A stretch of 33,897 nt of DNA from Gammaproteobacteria bacterium (GTDB lineage: Bacteria; Pseudomonadota; Gammaproteobacteria; SZUA-140): NCBI GenBank assembly GCA_021648525.1, contig JAKISP010000045.1:1-33897 (forward strand). Direction: 5' to 3'. The position numbers and the translations under genes were made by a program. Below the pieces are notes generated by a model. That model was not told the origin of the DNA. It ran no database searches and saw nothing but the letters and a program-made list of their open reading frames with translations. The first letter of the stretch is position 1, and each line of letters opens with the position of its first letter. Positions 7,727-15,604 of the stretch are shown here, one piece after another.

Positions 7727-8431
7727 CTATATGCGCCAGTTAAAGTTAGCACGTTCAACTTGTTTTAGAACGACACGAACCAATTTTAGTCGCTCAGGAT
7801 AAATTGCTTCTTTTTCCGCATTTTTAGCGTTAAAAATGGAAAAAAACAGTGATTTTGATGCCTTTCTTTTATCAGTGAATCGAAACTTTATGCCGGCTTT
7901 TGAATGGCTCTTTGAAAGGAGTCGACTGAGCACTCTGACACCATCGTTCAGGAGCTGACTGTCACTCGGTGGTGCAATCGGGCTTTTAACAACGGTACTA
8001 TCGATACGGAGTTTTTTGAGATTGATATCGCCTTTTGCAAGCCAGCTTACTGACAGCATGACATGGATGCTTTCTAGCGTTTCTGGTTTTATGCTGCGAA
8101 TGGTTGACTGTAAGCATGACCGGCTGGGTGACAGATCACGGGGTAATCGTGCGAATGTGCGATAAGTCATAGAATCGGACAAATGGAACGAAAGCTGCTC
8201 ATAGCTGATACGAAGTTTCTGTTTAAGCAGTAAGCATCGAAAGATACTTTCAACACTTAGGCCATTGCGCCCAACCTTTTTCACGGACTCGTCACGTAAA
8301 TCCTTTTCAATCAACGGCAGTATTTCAGTGTGCTGATCCAGAATACAAGATAGTGTTTTAAGTTGAACACCAAACTCGTGTTCTGAGTAGTTTTCGAATA
8401 AACTGGCCTGGGTTATGCGGGTGAGTCGCAT
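7727..8431 (-). pseudogene. Truncated DDE transposase (ISNCY/IS5-like), N-terminal half
   Basis: The 234 residues match the N-terminal half of transposases that begin with a DUF772/InsH-like domain. GRNGLSVESIFRCLLLKQ and HLSDSMTYRTFARLP are typical, and IDSTVVKSPIAPPSDS contains the first catalytic aspartate. Related full-length proteins are roughly twice as long and carry further catalytic acidic residues. Here the frame ends in an unrelated tail (NFNWRI), so the gene is cut and cannot be active. The exact family (ISNCY group or an IS5 relative) is a judgement by eye. It marks the left edge of the insertion-sequence graveyard. Confidence 0.82.
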
Positions 8432-8438
8432 GCCTAAT

Positions 8439-8491
8439 CCTCTTGGTTTGTGGTTTTTTGTTCAGACTCTAAACTTAACAAATCCAAGAGG
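8439..8491. repeat. Inverted repeat at the outer end of the transposase remnant, terminator-like on +
   Basis: Arms CCTCTTGGTTTG (8439-8450) and CAAATCCAAGAGG (8479-8491) pair with one bulged base across a 28-nt loop. On the plus strand they are followed by six Ts (8493-8498). It lies just upstream of the transposase start. It could be part of the IS end or a terminator that shields the transposase from outside transcription, a common arrangement in insertion sequences. Confidence 0.45.
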
Positions 8492-8498
8492 GTTTTTT

Positions 8499-9626
8499 AA
8501 CCGATTACAAGAATATTTCTTTATTTTTCATGGTATTGAAGATTTCTGGATGGGCACTAGTTAAGTGTAAAATTACTTAATTATCAGTAAGTTAAAAGGG
8601 TATATTGCATTGATGGATTTAGTTGGCTTGCTTTGTTTTCAGCGCAATGTGTTTATTCTTAGGAAGATGCTTAAGGTAATACAGCAGGTTATCCACATGT
8701 AACTGCTTGATTAGCATTAGCTTAGCGCTTAACTAAGTGTCATTCGGGTCAAGTACAATATTGCACTATATATTATGGTTTGATAATCTTAACTGACTGG
8801 TGACCCCCGTACTCCACACTTGGGGGTAAAGCCTGAGCCAGCATGTTCACCTTCATTGCTTGGTACCCGGTGGCGCACTCTCCGGCGATGAATGGTACCT
8901 CTTTCCCGTAAGAGCCCTGTCTCATCATTTTAGAGGGGCAATGGTCAGTGCTATTAGAAGGCCTATCAGCAGAACAAGCTTCACCGCATCAGTGATCCCC
9001 AGCAGGTTGATGAAAAACTCGATGGTTTAATGATATAGACACTGATACTGAGTGCGGTAATCGCCTGAGTCCAGCAGACATTTATGCGCCATTCTGATCA
9101 CTGCGGATAAATGCTTATATGTTAGTGCTTAAAAAAGGGAAATTCACATGATCGAGAGACTGTACATTTGAACTAAATGGTAAACCAATGAGCACTGTCT
9201 GGATGTTTCAACATCCCAATAGACACCGTATCTGACTATAGAATTGAGGTTTACTATCAATATCAAACTATTTCACAAGCTGCCTGAGCTTGATTGACGC
9301 CATGTTAGAGCTTAACTTTTCCTCAGGTTGTCCAGGTGAAGGAGGCCACTTCAGTCCATGCCAAAAATTCACTCACTGACGCGACAGCTAATTCCTTTTG
9401 CCCCGACTGCCCTGCGTACGTTGCGTTTTCGCACAACATCGAATCACTTCGTTCTCTTGTCGCACTCAACACAACTCCCTCAAATGGCTCTACGGCGATG
9501 ATACCCACTGCCGCATCCTCTACGTCATTCGCTAACGCTCATCACTTCGAGTCTGCGGACGGGATCGCCTATCGGGGACTAGCGGCCAACGCTTCGCTAT
9601 CCATGGCCGCCAGCGAATGAGTACGA
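8499..9626. other. Gene-free stretch between transposase remnants
   Basis: No intact gene is seen in over 1.1 kb. On the minus strand, codons 9026-8925 read a short hydrophobic peptide (containing FFINLLGITDAVKLVLLIGLL split in two helix-like parts) ending in TGA. A one-base shift would extend it upstream with ITALSISVYII, so it may be a decayed membrane-protein end. Positions 9330-9620 are visibly richer in GC than their surroundings and are open in two overlapping frames without any recognisable protein. An inverted repeat (GCGGCCA 9582-9588, TGGCCGC 9604-9610) ends that island just before the IS110 scrap. Confidence 0.45.
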
Positions 9627-9743
9627 TTTTTTTTGTTTACCAGCATCAATGAGGCGATTGTAAGTTCCTTTGATTACAGGGTTGCATTGGCCGGCAGACA
9701 GCGTAGCCATATACATGGCCATGCGAATCTGGTGTCGTCCGCT
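9627..9743 (-). pseudogene. IS110-family transposase C-terminal fragment
   Basis: Read on the minus strand, 39 codons give the C-terminal signature of IS110/IS116/IS902 transposases: a GR.Q.R stretch leading into RMAMYMATLSA, then NPVIKGTYNRLIDAGK. In intact proteins this block lies near the C-terminus in the transposase_20 region and is followed by a conserved KK-V-A-L segment. Here the frame runs into unrelated sequence after QKK and meets a stop a few codons upstream. It is therefore an isolated, non-functional scrap about one tenth of the gene. Confidence 0.7.
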
Positions 9744-9771
9744 ACGTGCTCACGAATTAATAGAGGTGCCT

Positions 9772-9897
9772 TTAAAAAATAAACCTCACAACTGCGAATA
9801 CCGGTCTCGACACTGCTGCCACTGACTGGTTGTGTGGTGGTAGCCGCTTCTTTAATACAGCAGCCTTACGTTCTTCTGAATAACATGGCACTTCAAA
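9772..9897 (-). pseudogene. IS3-type orfA (HTH transposase) N-terminal fragment
   Basis: The minus strand encodes YSEERKAAVLKK followed by LPPHNQSVAAV, the usual start of a large group of IS3-type orfA helix-turn-helix proteins. After VSR the similarity is lost and the frame ends at a TAA (9774-9772). A one-base shift at that point restores a TGIRSCEVY-like continuation in place of the expected TGIS-x-x-TLY. The scrap abuts the IS110 fragment, so the two were juxtaposed by successive insertions and deletions. From 9898 to 10094 nothing further is recognised. Confidence 0.62.
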
Positions 9898-10094
9898 CGC
9901 TTTCCGCTCCCTGTCTGATTATTTAGCATTTTAACTGAGGTGACAATTATCCTGATACAGGGTGCTAGCGATAGCGCCAGGCATCTGCCGCAGTGATTTT
10001 GGTGACGCTGTTATTTTATGTCAATTACTTGTCGATCTGTTTTTATCTGTTTTTATCTATTTGTTTTACCTGGATAAAATATTATTTTATTTGG

Positions 10095-10110
10095 TGGCGT
10101 AATGATTGCA
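10095..10110 (+). promoter_or_regulatory. Sigma-54 (RpoN) promoter upstream of fliL
   Basis: TGGC (10095-10098) and TTGCA (10106-10110) are spaced with exactly 10 nt between the GG and GC doublets, as required for -24/-12 promoters. They match the consensus at nine of the defined bases and differ at three between the boxes. Transcription would start near 10120, giving a leader of about 40 nt before fliL. RpoN control of fliL-type operons through FleQ/FlrC activators is known in polar-flagellum gammaproteobacteria. The activator genes are not in the window. Confidence 0.65.
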
Positions 10111-10160
10111 TAAGGAGCAGAGAGATGTGTTTATAAATCGATCTGGGAAGGAAATCTGTT

Positions 10161-10721
10161 ATGCCATTAGACGAAGAAACTGAAGCAGTAGCGCAGGCTG
10201 CTCCTGTTGAAAAACCAAAAGGGAACCTGTTAAAGATCATCATTATTGTGCTGTCGTCTCTATTAGTTGTTGGCGGTAGTGTGGCCGCGACACTTTACTT
10301 TGCGGGTGTTTTTTCCGCATCAGAAAAGCTTAGTAGTGGTGATGAGGTATCAGATAAGGGTAGCTCTAAACCAGAGAAAGAGAGAAAGAATCTGGATAAG
10401 GAACCCGCAATCTATTTTATTTTTGAAAGCCCATTTGTAGTTAATTTCATCGATAAAAATCAAATCCGCTATTTACAGATCAATGTAGAGGTGATGTCTC
10501 GTGACCAGGAGGTGATTGATAGCATTGGAGCGCATTTACCAAAAATTAAGAATAATTTCCTGGTGTTATTCAGTGATCTTGATTTTGAAATGATCACCAA
10601 TGCGGCCGGTAAGCAGAAGCTACGAGAGCTTGCGCTTGAAGAGCTGAGAAATATTTTAAAGGATGAAACAGGCAATAACGACGTAGAAGCCCTTTATTTC
10701 ACTGGGTTTGTGATGCAGTAA
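10161..10721 (+). CDS. fliL: Flagellar basal body-associated protein FliL
   Basis: The 186-residue protein has a short cytoplasmic tail, one membrane segment (about 23-48) and a periplasmic domain. That domain includes IYFIFESPFVVNF and the conserved YLQINVEVMSRD pattern, ending in VEALYFTGFVMQ. FliL surrounds the stator at the basal body and affects motor torque. A GGAAGG site precedes the ATG by 7 nt. It is the first gene of the long flagellar block, 15 nt before fliM, and is probably driven by the sigma-54 promoter at 10095. A fliK gene, often found just upstream in Pseudomonas, is absent here; transposase scraps occupy that place. Confidence 0.95.
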   Translation: MPLDEETEAVAQAAPVEKPKGNLLKIIIIVLSSLLVVGGSVAATLYFAGVFSASEKLSSGDEVSDKGSSKPEKERKNLDKEPAIYFIFESPFVVNFIDKNQIRYLQINVEVMSRDQEVIDSIGAHLPKIKNNFLVLFSDLDFEMITNAAGKQKLRELALEELRNILKDETGNNDVEALYFTGFVMQ

Positions 10722-10736
10722 AGGTAGGGAATTCAA

Positions 10737-11744
10737 ATGTCTGTAAATGATCTATTAACACAGGATGAGATTGATGCGCTGCTGCATGGTGTGACTGGCG
10801 GCGATATTGAATCTGAAGATGATGATGTGCTGGATGATGGCTCGGCACATGAATACGATTTTAATAGTCAGGACAGAATTGTTCGTGGGCGTATGCCCAC
10901 GTTGGAGATGATCAACGAGCGTTTTGCACGCCACTTCCGCATTAGTCTTTTCAATATGCTGCGTAGAACAGCTGAAATTTCTGTCGGTAGTGTTCAGATG
11001 TTGAAGTTTGCAGAATACGTGCATAGCCTTTTTGTGCCAGCAAGTCTGAATCTTGTAAAAGTTGAACCATTACGAGGCACTGGATTATTCGTATTTGATC
11101 CCAAGCTGGTTTTTACAGTGGTAGATAATTTTTTTGGTGGTGAAGGAAAATTTCATGCCAAGATTGAGGGGCGTGAATTCACACCAACTGAGCAGCGTAT
11201 TATTCAACTGATGCTTGATCTGAGCTTTAAAGACATGAAAGAGGCATGGAATCCAGTGTTGCCAGTTGAATTTTCTTTTCAGGGAATGGAGGTGAATCCT
11301 CACTTTGCCAATATTGTGAGTCCAAGTGAAGTAGTGGTGGTGACTACATTCCATATTGAACTGGATGGGGGCGGTGGGGATCTTCATGTAACGCTGCCAT
11401 ATTCAATGGTAGAGCCTATTCGAGAGTTATTAGATGCGGGTGTGCAGAGTGACCGTGATGACAATGATGATCGTTGGTCGATTTCCCTGATCGAAGAAAT
11501 TAAAGAGGCGGATGTGGAAGTGAGTAGTGTTTTGACCGAGACTGAAATCACACTCAATGACCTTAACGCGCTTAAGGTAGGTGACATTATCCCGATTGAT
11601 CTGCCAGAAAAAGTGACGATTAGGGTTGAAGATATACCGGTATTTCGAGGGAATTTTGGCATTTCAGATGGAAAAAATGCAATAAAAATTACAGAGCGTG
11701 TAGTGGCTGAGAGTTCGAAACAGCTGAAAACAGTGATGGGGTAG
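10737..11744 (+). CDS. fliM: Flagellar motor switch protein FliM
   Basis: The 335-residue protein forms the C-ring together with FliN and FliG and receives phosphorylated CheY. Its N-terminal CheY-docking peptide is clear (LLTQDEIDALLHG, residues 6-18). A CheC-like middle domain follows (for example VFTVVDNFFGGEGKFHA), then a C-terminal SpoA domain from about residue 255 (VSSVLTETEITLNDLNALKVGDIIPID). The length is normal. A GTAGGG site precedes the ATG, and fliN follows after 5 nt. Its N-terminal peptide is the reference for the motif copies seen in CheA and CheZ of this window. Confidence 0.98.
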   Translation: MSVNDLLTQDEIDALLHGVTGGDIESEDDDVLDDGSAHEYDFNSQDRIVRGRMPTLEMINERFARHFRISLFNMLRRTAEISVGSVQMLKFAEYVHSLFVPASLNLVKVEPLRGTGLFVFDPKLVFTVVDNFFGGEGKFHAKIEGREFTPTEQRIIQLMLDLSFKDMKEAWNPVLPVEFSFQGMEVNPHFANIVSPSEVVVVTTFHIELDGGGGDLHVTLPYSMVEPIRELLDAGVQSDRDDNDDRWSISLIEEIKEADVEVSSVLTETEITLNDLNALKVGDIIPIDLPEKVTIRVEDIPVFRGNFGISDGKNAIKITERVVAESSKQLKTVMG

Positions 11745-11749
11745 TAAGT

Positions 11750-12154
11750 ATGAATGATACGACTGATAACAATGATGATGTAGGTGATGACTGGGCAGCC
11801 GCGATGAATGAACAGGCTGATGCAGAGGAAGTATCTGCAGCACCGGCTGATTTTCAGAACCTTCAACCAGACGCTGGTGGATTAAATGCGATGGAAGAAA
11901 ATATTGAGATGATTCTTGATATTCCAGTCACAGTATCAGTTGAAATTGGGCGTAGCAAAATTAATATTAGAAATCTTCTCAAGCTAAATCAGGGGTCGGT
12001 GGTTGAACTGGACAGGCTTGCTGGTGAGCCAATGGATGTGATTGTCAATGGTACGTTGATTGCGCATGGTGAAGTGGTTGTAGTCAATGAAAAATTTGGT
12101 GTTCGCTTAACTGATGTTATCAGCGCTGAAGAACGCGTTAAAAAGCTCAAATAG
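11750..12154 (+). CDS. fliN: Flagellar motor switch protein FliN
   Basis: The 134-residue protein has an acidic N-terminal extension with the usual DDWAAAMNEQ segment. A SpoA domain follows (about 55-130: LDIPVTVSVEIGRSKINIRNLL and SVVELDRLAGEPMDVIVNGTLIAHGEVVVV, cited in part), which is highly typical of FliN. It builds the base of the C-ring and takes part in docking export substrates. It lies 5 nt after fliM and 9-18 nt before fliO. Nothing unusual. Confidence 0.98.
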   Translation: MNDTTDNNDDVGDDWAAAMNEQADAEEVSAAPADFQNLQPDAGGLNAMEENIEMILDIPVTVSVEIGRSKINIRNLLKLNQGSVVELDRLAGEPMDVIVNGTLIAHGEVVVVNEKFGVRLTDVISAEERVKKLK

Positions 12155-12172
12155 TATTTTAAGGTGACACGC

Positions 12173-12622
12173 TTGATTAAGAATATCCTGCCAATAGCAC
12201 TGCTTTTTCCATTTTCCATTATGGCAAATGAGGCTTCTGTTGAACTTCAGAAAATGCCGGATGTGATGGGAGCTGGAAATATTTTTCAGATATTGGCTGG
12301 CTTGTTTGTCGTCCTTATGATGATTCTAGGTGCTGGCTGGATGATGAAGCGATTTGGTGGTTTAGGTGGGGTTTCAAATGATAATTTAAAGATCGTTGCT
12401 GGGATTAGTGTTGGTCAACGTGAAAAAATTATCGTGGTTCAGGTTGGTGAAGTACAGGTACTTGTTGGTATTGCACCCGGTAATATTCAAACACTGCATG
12501 TGTTGGAGAGTACGATCAATAGTGATAGTGGCCTGAAAATCAAGTCTCAGAAAAATGGAGATAGCCATCATGGTTTTATCAACCACCTTAAAAAACAGAT
12601 GAAAAATCGAGCTGAATCATGA
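12173..12622 (+). CDS. fliO: Flagellar biosynthesis protein FliO
   Basis: FliO assists assembly of the FliP ring of the flagellar export gate. About 150 residues: an N-terminal hydrophobic stretch (signal-like), then a membrane helix in [20 protein letters not shown], and a small cytoplasmic domain with [21 protein letters not shown], all typical of FliO. Start choice: AAGGTG (12161-12166) is correctly spaced for the TTG at 12173. The in-frame GTG at 12164 lies within that site and has none of its own, so TTG is preferred. The stop overlaps the fliP start by 4 nt. Confidence 0.92.
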   Translation: MIKNILPIALLFPFSIMANEASVELQKMPDVMGAGNIFQILAGLFVVLMMILGAGWMMKRFGGLGGVSNDNLKIVAGISVGQREKIIVVQVGEVQVLVGIAPGNIQTLHVLESTINSDSGLKIKSQKNGDSHHGFINHLKKQMKNRAES

Positions 12623-13359
12623 ATCGCTTAATAATTTCGATATTTCTGGTTTTTGTATCAATTGCCACTGTGTCTGCGGATACTGGACTTCCTGCACTGA
12701 CGGTTTCACCAGCCGTGAATGGTGGAGAGACCTATACCTTAAGTATTCAAATATTAGCCTTGATGACGGTGTTGACGCTACTGCCAGCGGGATTGTTGAT
12801 GATGACCTCATTCACCCGCATCATCATTGTCTTTGCAATCTTAAGGCAGGCGCTCGGTACTGCCCAGACACCTACGACACAAACATTGGTGGGTCTTGCT
12901 CTGTTTCTGACTATTTTTATTATGATGCCTGTTTTTGAATCCAGTTATGAAGCGGGTGTTAAGCCTTATCTGGAAGAGAAAATCGAAGCGAAAGAGGCAG
13001 CAGAAAAAGCGATTGAGCCGTTTAGAAAGTTTATGCTGGCACAAACACGTGATAGTGATCTTAATCTATTCGCGAGTCTCTCTGGTAATGAAGATATTGA
13101 GTCTTATGATGAGATCCCATTATCAATGCTGTTGCCTGCATTTGTGACTAGCGAGCTTAAAACCGCTTTTCAGATAGGTTTTATGATTTTCATCCCTTTT
13201 CTAATTATTGATCTGGTAGTGGCCAGTGTGTTGATGGCAATGGGAATGATGATGTTGTCACCGCTGATTATTTCACTGCCATTTAAGTTGATGTTGTTTG
13301 TACTGGTCGATGGCTGGGCGTTAATTATGGGAACGTTAGCATCAAGCTTTTATATGTGA
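12619..13359 (+). CDS. fliP: Flagellar type III export gate protein FliP
   Basis: The 246-residue protein has a cleavable-type signal peptide (about 1-20, ending near SADTG) and the FliP signature [20 protein letters not shown]. The block [22 protein letters not shown] follows, with C-terminal helices around [21 protein letters not shown]. FliP forms the core pentamer of the export gate with FliQ and FliR. It overlaps fliO by ATGA, so translation is coupled. Confidence 0.98.
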   Translation: MNRLIISIFLVFVSIATVSADTGLPALTVSPAVNGGETYTLSIQILALMTVLTLLPAGLLMMTSFTRIIIVFAILRQALGTAQTPTTQTLVGLALFLTIFIMMPVFESSYEAGVKPYLEEKIEAKEAAEKAIEPFRKFMLAQTRDSDLNLFASLSGNEDIESYDEIPLSMLLPAFVTSELKTAFQIGFMIFIPFLIIDLVVASVLMAMGMMMLSPLIISLPFKLMLFVLVDGWALIMGTLASSFYM

Positions 13360-13381
13360 TTGATGTCGAGAGGTAAGTCTT

Positions 13382-13651
13382 ATGGGGCCGGAGGATGTAT
13401 TAACACTGGGACGAAGTGCATTAGAAGTGACGATTGTCATCATTGCATTGTTGTTGATTCCTGCACTGATTGTTGGCTTGATGGTGAGTATGTTTCAGGC
13501 GGCAACGCAGATTAACGAGGCAACACTTAGTTTTATTCCTAAGCTTTTTATCACCTTTATTGTGATGTTGGTAGGTGGCCCGTGGATTTTGCAGGTGATG
13601 ACTACATATACCAGGCAGTTATTCGAAAATATTCCGATGGCAATTGGCTGA
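13382..13651 (+). CDS. fliQ: Flagellar type III export gate protein FliQ
   Basis: The 89-residue protein has two membrane helices (about 15-40 and 52-75) and the family pattern GLMVSMFQAATQINEATLSFIPK, given here in part as FQAATQINEATL. FliQ packs around the FliP-FliR core of the export gate. GAGAGGTAAG precedes the ATG. It lies between fliP (22 nt) and fliR (27 nt). Length and sequence are standard. Confidence 0.97.
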   Translation: MGPEDVLTLGRSALEVTIVIIALLLIPALIVGLMVSMFQAATQINEATLSFIPKLFITFIVMLVGGPWILQVMTTYTRQLFENIPMAIG

Positions 13652-13678
13652 TCCAGTTATTCCAGAGTTTATATAAAA

Positions 13679-14458
13679 GTGCATTTCACTGACGAGCAAT
13701 TGATTCTTCTTATTACCAGTTATTTCTGGCCATTTGCTCGTATTGCTGCATTTATTGCAGTTGCACCTATTTTTGGTGCCCGTATCGTACCGCAAAAAAT
13801 TCGTATGTTAATAGCGGTGTCATTGACGATGGTGATCGTACCTGTTTTACCACCACCCGAGGCTGGGCTGGATCCGTTAGGTGTTGATGGGATGTTGACA
13901 ACGATTGCACAGGTGATGATTGGGTTGGCGATGGGCTTTGCATTGAAACTGGTGTTTAGTGCGATTGAAACAGGTGGTCACATGATGGCCCAGACCATGG
14001 GACTTGGTTTTGCGCAAATGAATGACCCTGCGAATGGAGTATCGGTACCGGTTGTCAGCCAGTTTTATATCATTATGGCAACCTTAATATTTCTTGCATT
14101 GAATGGTCACCTGGTGATGATTGATGTGCTTGCTGAAAGCTTCCGGATGTTGCCTGTTGCAATGCAGGGTATTAGCCCTGATGGTATATGGGTGTTAATT
14201 TCGTGGTCTAGCTGGATTTTTACTGGCGCTGTATTGATGGCATTACCTGTCGTGGTTGCCCTGTTGCTGGTGAATGTTGCCTTTGGTGTGATGATGCGCG
14301 CTGCACCACAATTAAATGTTTTTGCAGTTGGTTTTCCTTTGACGTTGACCTTTGGTTTTATTTTTATGTGGGCGTCAATATCAATTTTCTTACCTCAGTT
14401 TAATGGCCTTGTTGAACACGCATTTATGGCTATTGGCAATATGGTATCTGCGAGATAG
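13679..14458 (+). CDS. fliR: Flagellar type III export gate protein FliR
   Basis: The 259-residue integral membrane protein has about six helices. Typical blocks include FWPFARIAAFIAVAPIFG, VSLTMVIVPVLPP and MGLGFAQMNDPANGVSVPVV. FliR closes the FliP-FliQ export channel. The start is a GTG at 13679 with only weak Shine-Dalgarno character upstream. No better in-frame start precedes it. The stop is 3 nt before the flhB start, so the two are tightly linked. Confidence 0.97.
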   Translation: MHFTDEQLILLITSYFWPFARIAAFIAVAPIFGARIVPQKIRMLIAVSLTMVIVPVLPPPEAGLDPLGVDGMLTTIAQVMIGLAMGFALKLVFSAIETGGHMMAQTMGLGFAQMNDPANGVSVPVVSQFYIIMATLIFLALNGHLVMIDVLAESFRMLPVAMQGISPDGIWVLISWSSWIFTGAVLMALPVVVALLLVNVAFGVMMRAAPQLNVFAVGFPLTLTFGFIFMWASISIFLPQFNGLVEHAFMAIGNMVSAR

Positions 14459-14461
14459 ACG

Positions 14462-15595
14462 ATGGCAGATAGCAAAACTGGTCAGGAAAAAACAGAAGAA
14501 GCAACACCCAAGCGCCTGCAGGAGTCGCGCGATAAAGGGCAGGTAGCGCGTTCACGTGAGCTCACTACCATGAGTCTGCTGCTTGCTTCTGGGTTTGGGT
14601 TTTTGATGCTCGGTGATCAGCTTGTGGTCGACATTATGAAGCTCATGAGGGAATCTTTTACCGCTAGTCGGATGGATTTCATGGATGTGAATAACATGAC
14701 GATTTTACTGGAGGACTCCATCGCCAATGCCTTAATTGCATTAGTCCCTTTTTTTGCGGTGGTTATGCTGGCTGCATTTTTTGCACCGATGGCGCTCAGT
14801 GGCTGGTCATTCAGTACTAAGGCGATGGCATTTAAATGGGAAAAAATTGATCCGATTAAAGGAGTGGGACGTATTTTTTCAATAAAAGGACTGGTGGAAC
14901 TGGTTAAAGCGCTGGCAAAATTTGTACTAGTAATGACGATAGCAGTGCTACTCCTGTGGAACCAGTCTGAGATGTATATGTTACTTGGTGTGAAGAGTGT
15001 TGAGCCTGCGATTGCACAGGCCGGTAATTTGCTGATGTGGGCTTTTATTTTATTAAGTTGCGCTACTATTCTAGTGGCGGTGATTGATGTGCCATTTCAG
15101 TTATGGGATCACGCCAGGCAGTTGAAAATGACACTCCAGGAAGTGAAGGACGAATTCAAACAGACAGAAGGTAACCCTGAAATGAAGCGCAAAGTGCGTG
15201 AAACTCAGATGGCAATGGCAGAAAAACGCATGATGGAGGATGTGCCGAAGGCGGATGTGATCATCACAAACCCCATGCATTACGCGGTTGCGTTGAAATA
15301 TGATCAGGCCAGTTCAGGTGCGCCGATTGTGGTGGCCAAGGGGCAGGATCTGATTGCGGCTAAAATTAGAAGCCTTGCGTACAGTAATAATATTCCATTG
15401 GTCGAAGCACCCCCACTGTCGCGCGCACTTTTCTATAGCACAGAGATAAATGATGAAGTGCCATCCGGCCTCTATCTTGCCGTAGCCCAGGTGCTGGCAT
15501 ACGTCTATCAATTAAGGCAAAAGGAGCCTCATTTCGATGAGGCACTGACCATGGATGGTTTACCGATTCCAGATGATTTAAAACGTGATGAGTAA
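14462..15595 (+). CDS. flhB: Flagellar export switch protein FlhB, with NPMH cleavage motif
   Basis: The 377-residue protein has four membrane helices followed by the cytoplasmic export-switch domain. FlhB cleaves itself between Asn and Pro of an NPTH motif, which changes substrate preference from hook to filament. Here the motif is N270-P271-M272-H273 (codons AAC CCC ATG CAT), so the usual threonine is methionine. The surroundings are canonical (DVIITNP before, HYAVALKYD after). The C-terminal tail is short. It starts 3 nt after fliR and ends 9 nt before flhA. Autocleavage may still occur since Asn and Pro are kept. Confidence 0.97.
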   Translation: MADSKTGQEKTEEATPKRLQESRDKGQVARSRELTTMSLLLASGFGFLMLGDQLVVDIMKLMRESFTASRMDFMDVNNMTILLEDSIANALIALVPFFAVVMLAAFFAPMALSGWSFSTKAMAFKWEKIDPIKGVGRIFSIKGLVELVKALAKFVLVMTIAVLLLWNQSEMYMLLGVKSVEPAIAQAGNLLMWAFILLSCATILVAVIDVPFQLWDHARQLKMTLQEVKDEFKQTEGNPEMKRKVRETQMAMAEKRMMEDVPKADVIITNPMHYAVALKYDQASSGAPIVVAKGQDLIAAKIRSLAYSNNIPLVEAPPLSRALFYSTEINDEVPSGLYLAVAQVLAYVYQLRQKEPHFDEALTMDGLPIPDDLKRDE

Positions 15596-15604
15596 GGTGA
15601 AGTT

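Noticed and set aside
8689-9110. A perfect DnaA box (8689-8697) and a near match (9102-9110)
   Set aside because: Two boxes 400 nt apart with no cluster, no AT-rich unwinding element and no replication genes nearby. A single perfect 9-mer is expected by chance fairly often.
9323-9620. Overlapping frames of 61 (minus) and 94 (plus) codons in the GC-rich island
   Set aside because: Low-complexity Ala/Ser/Thr composition, no ribosome-binding site and no recognised domain; open frames are expected in GC-richer DNA.
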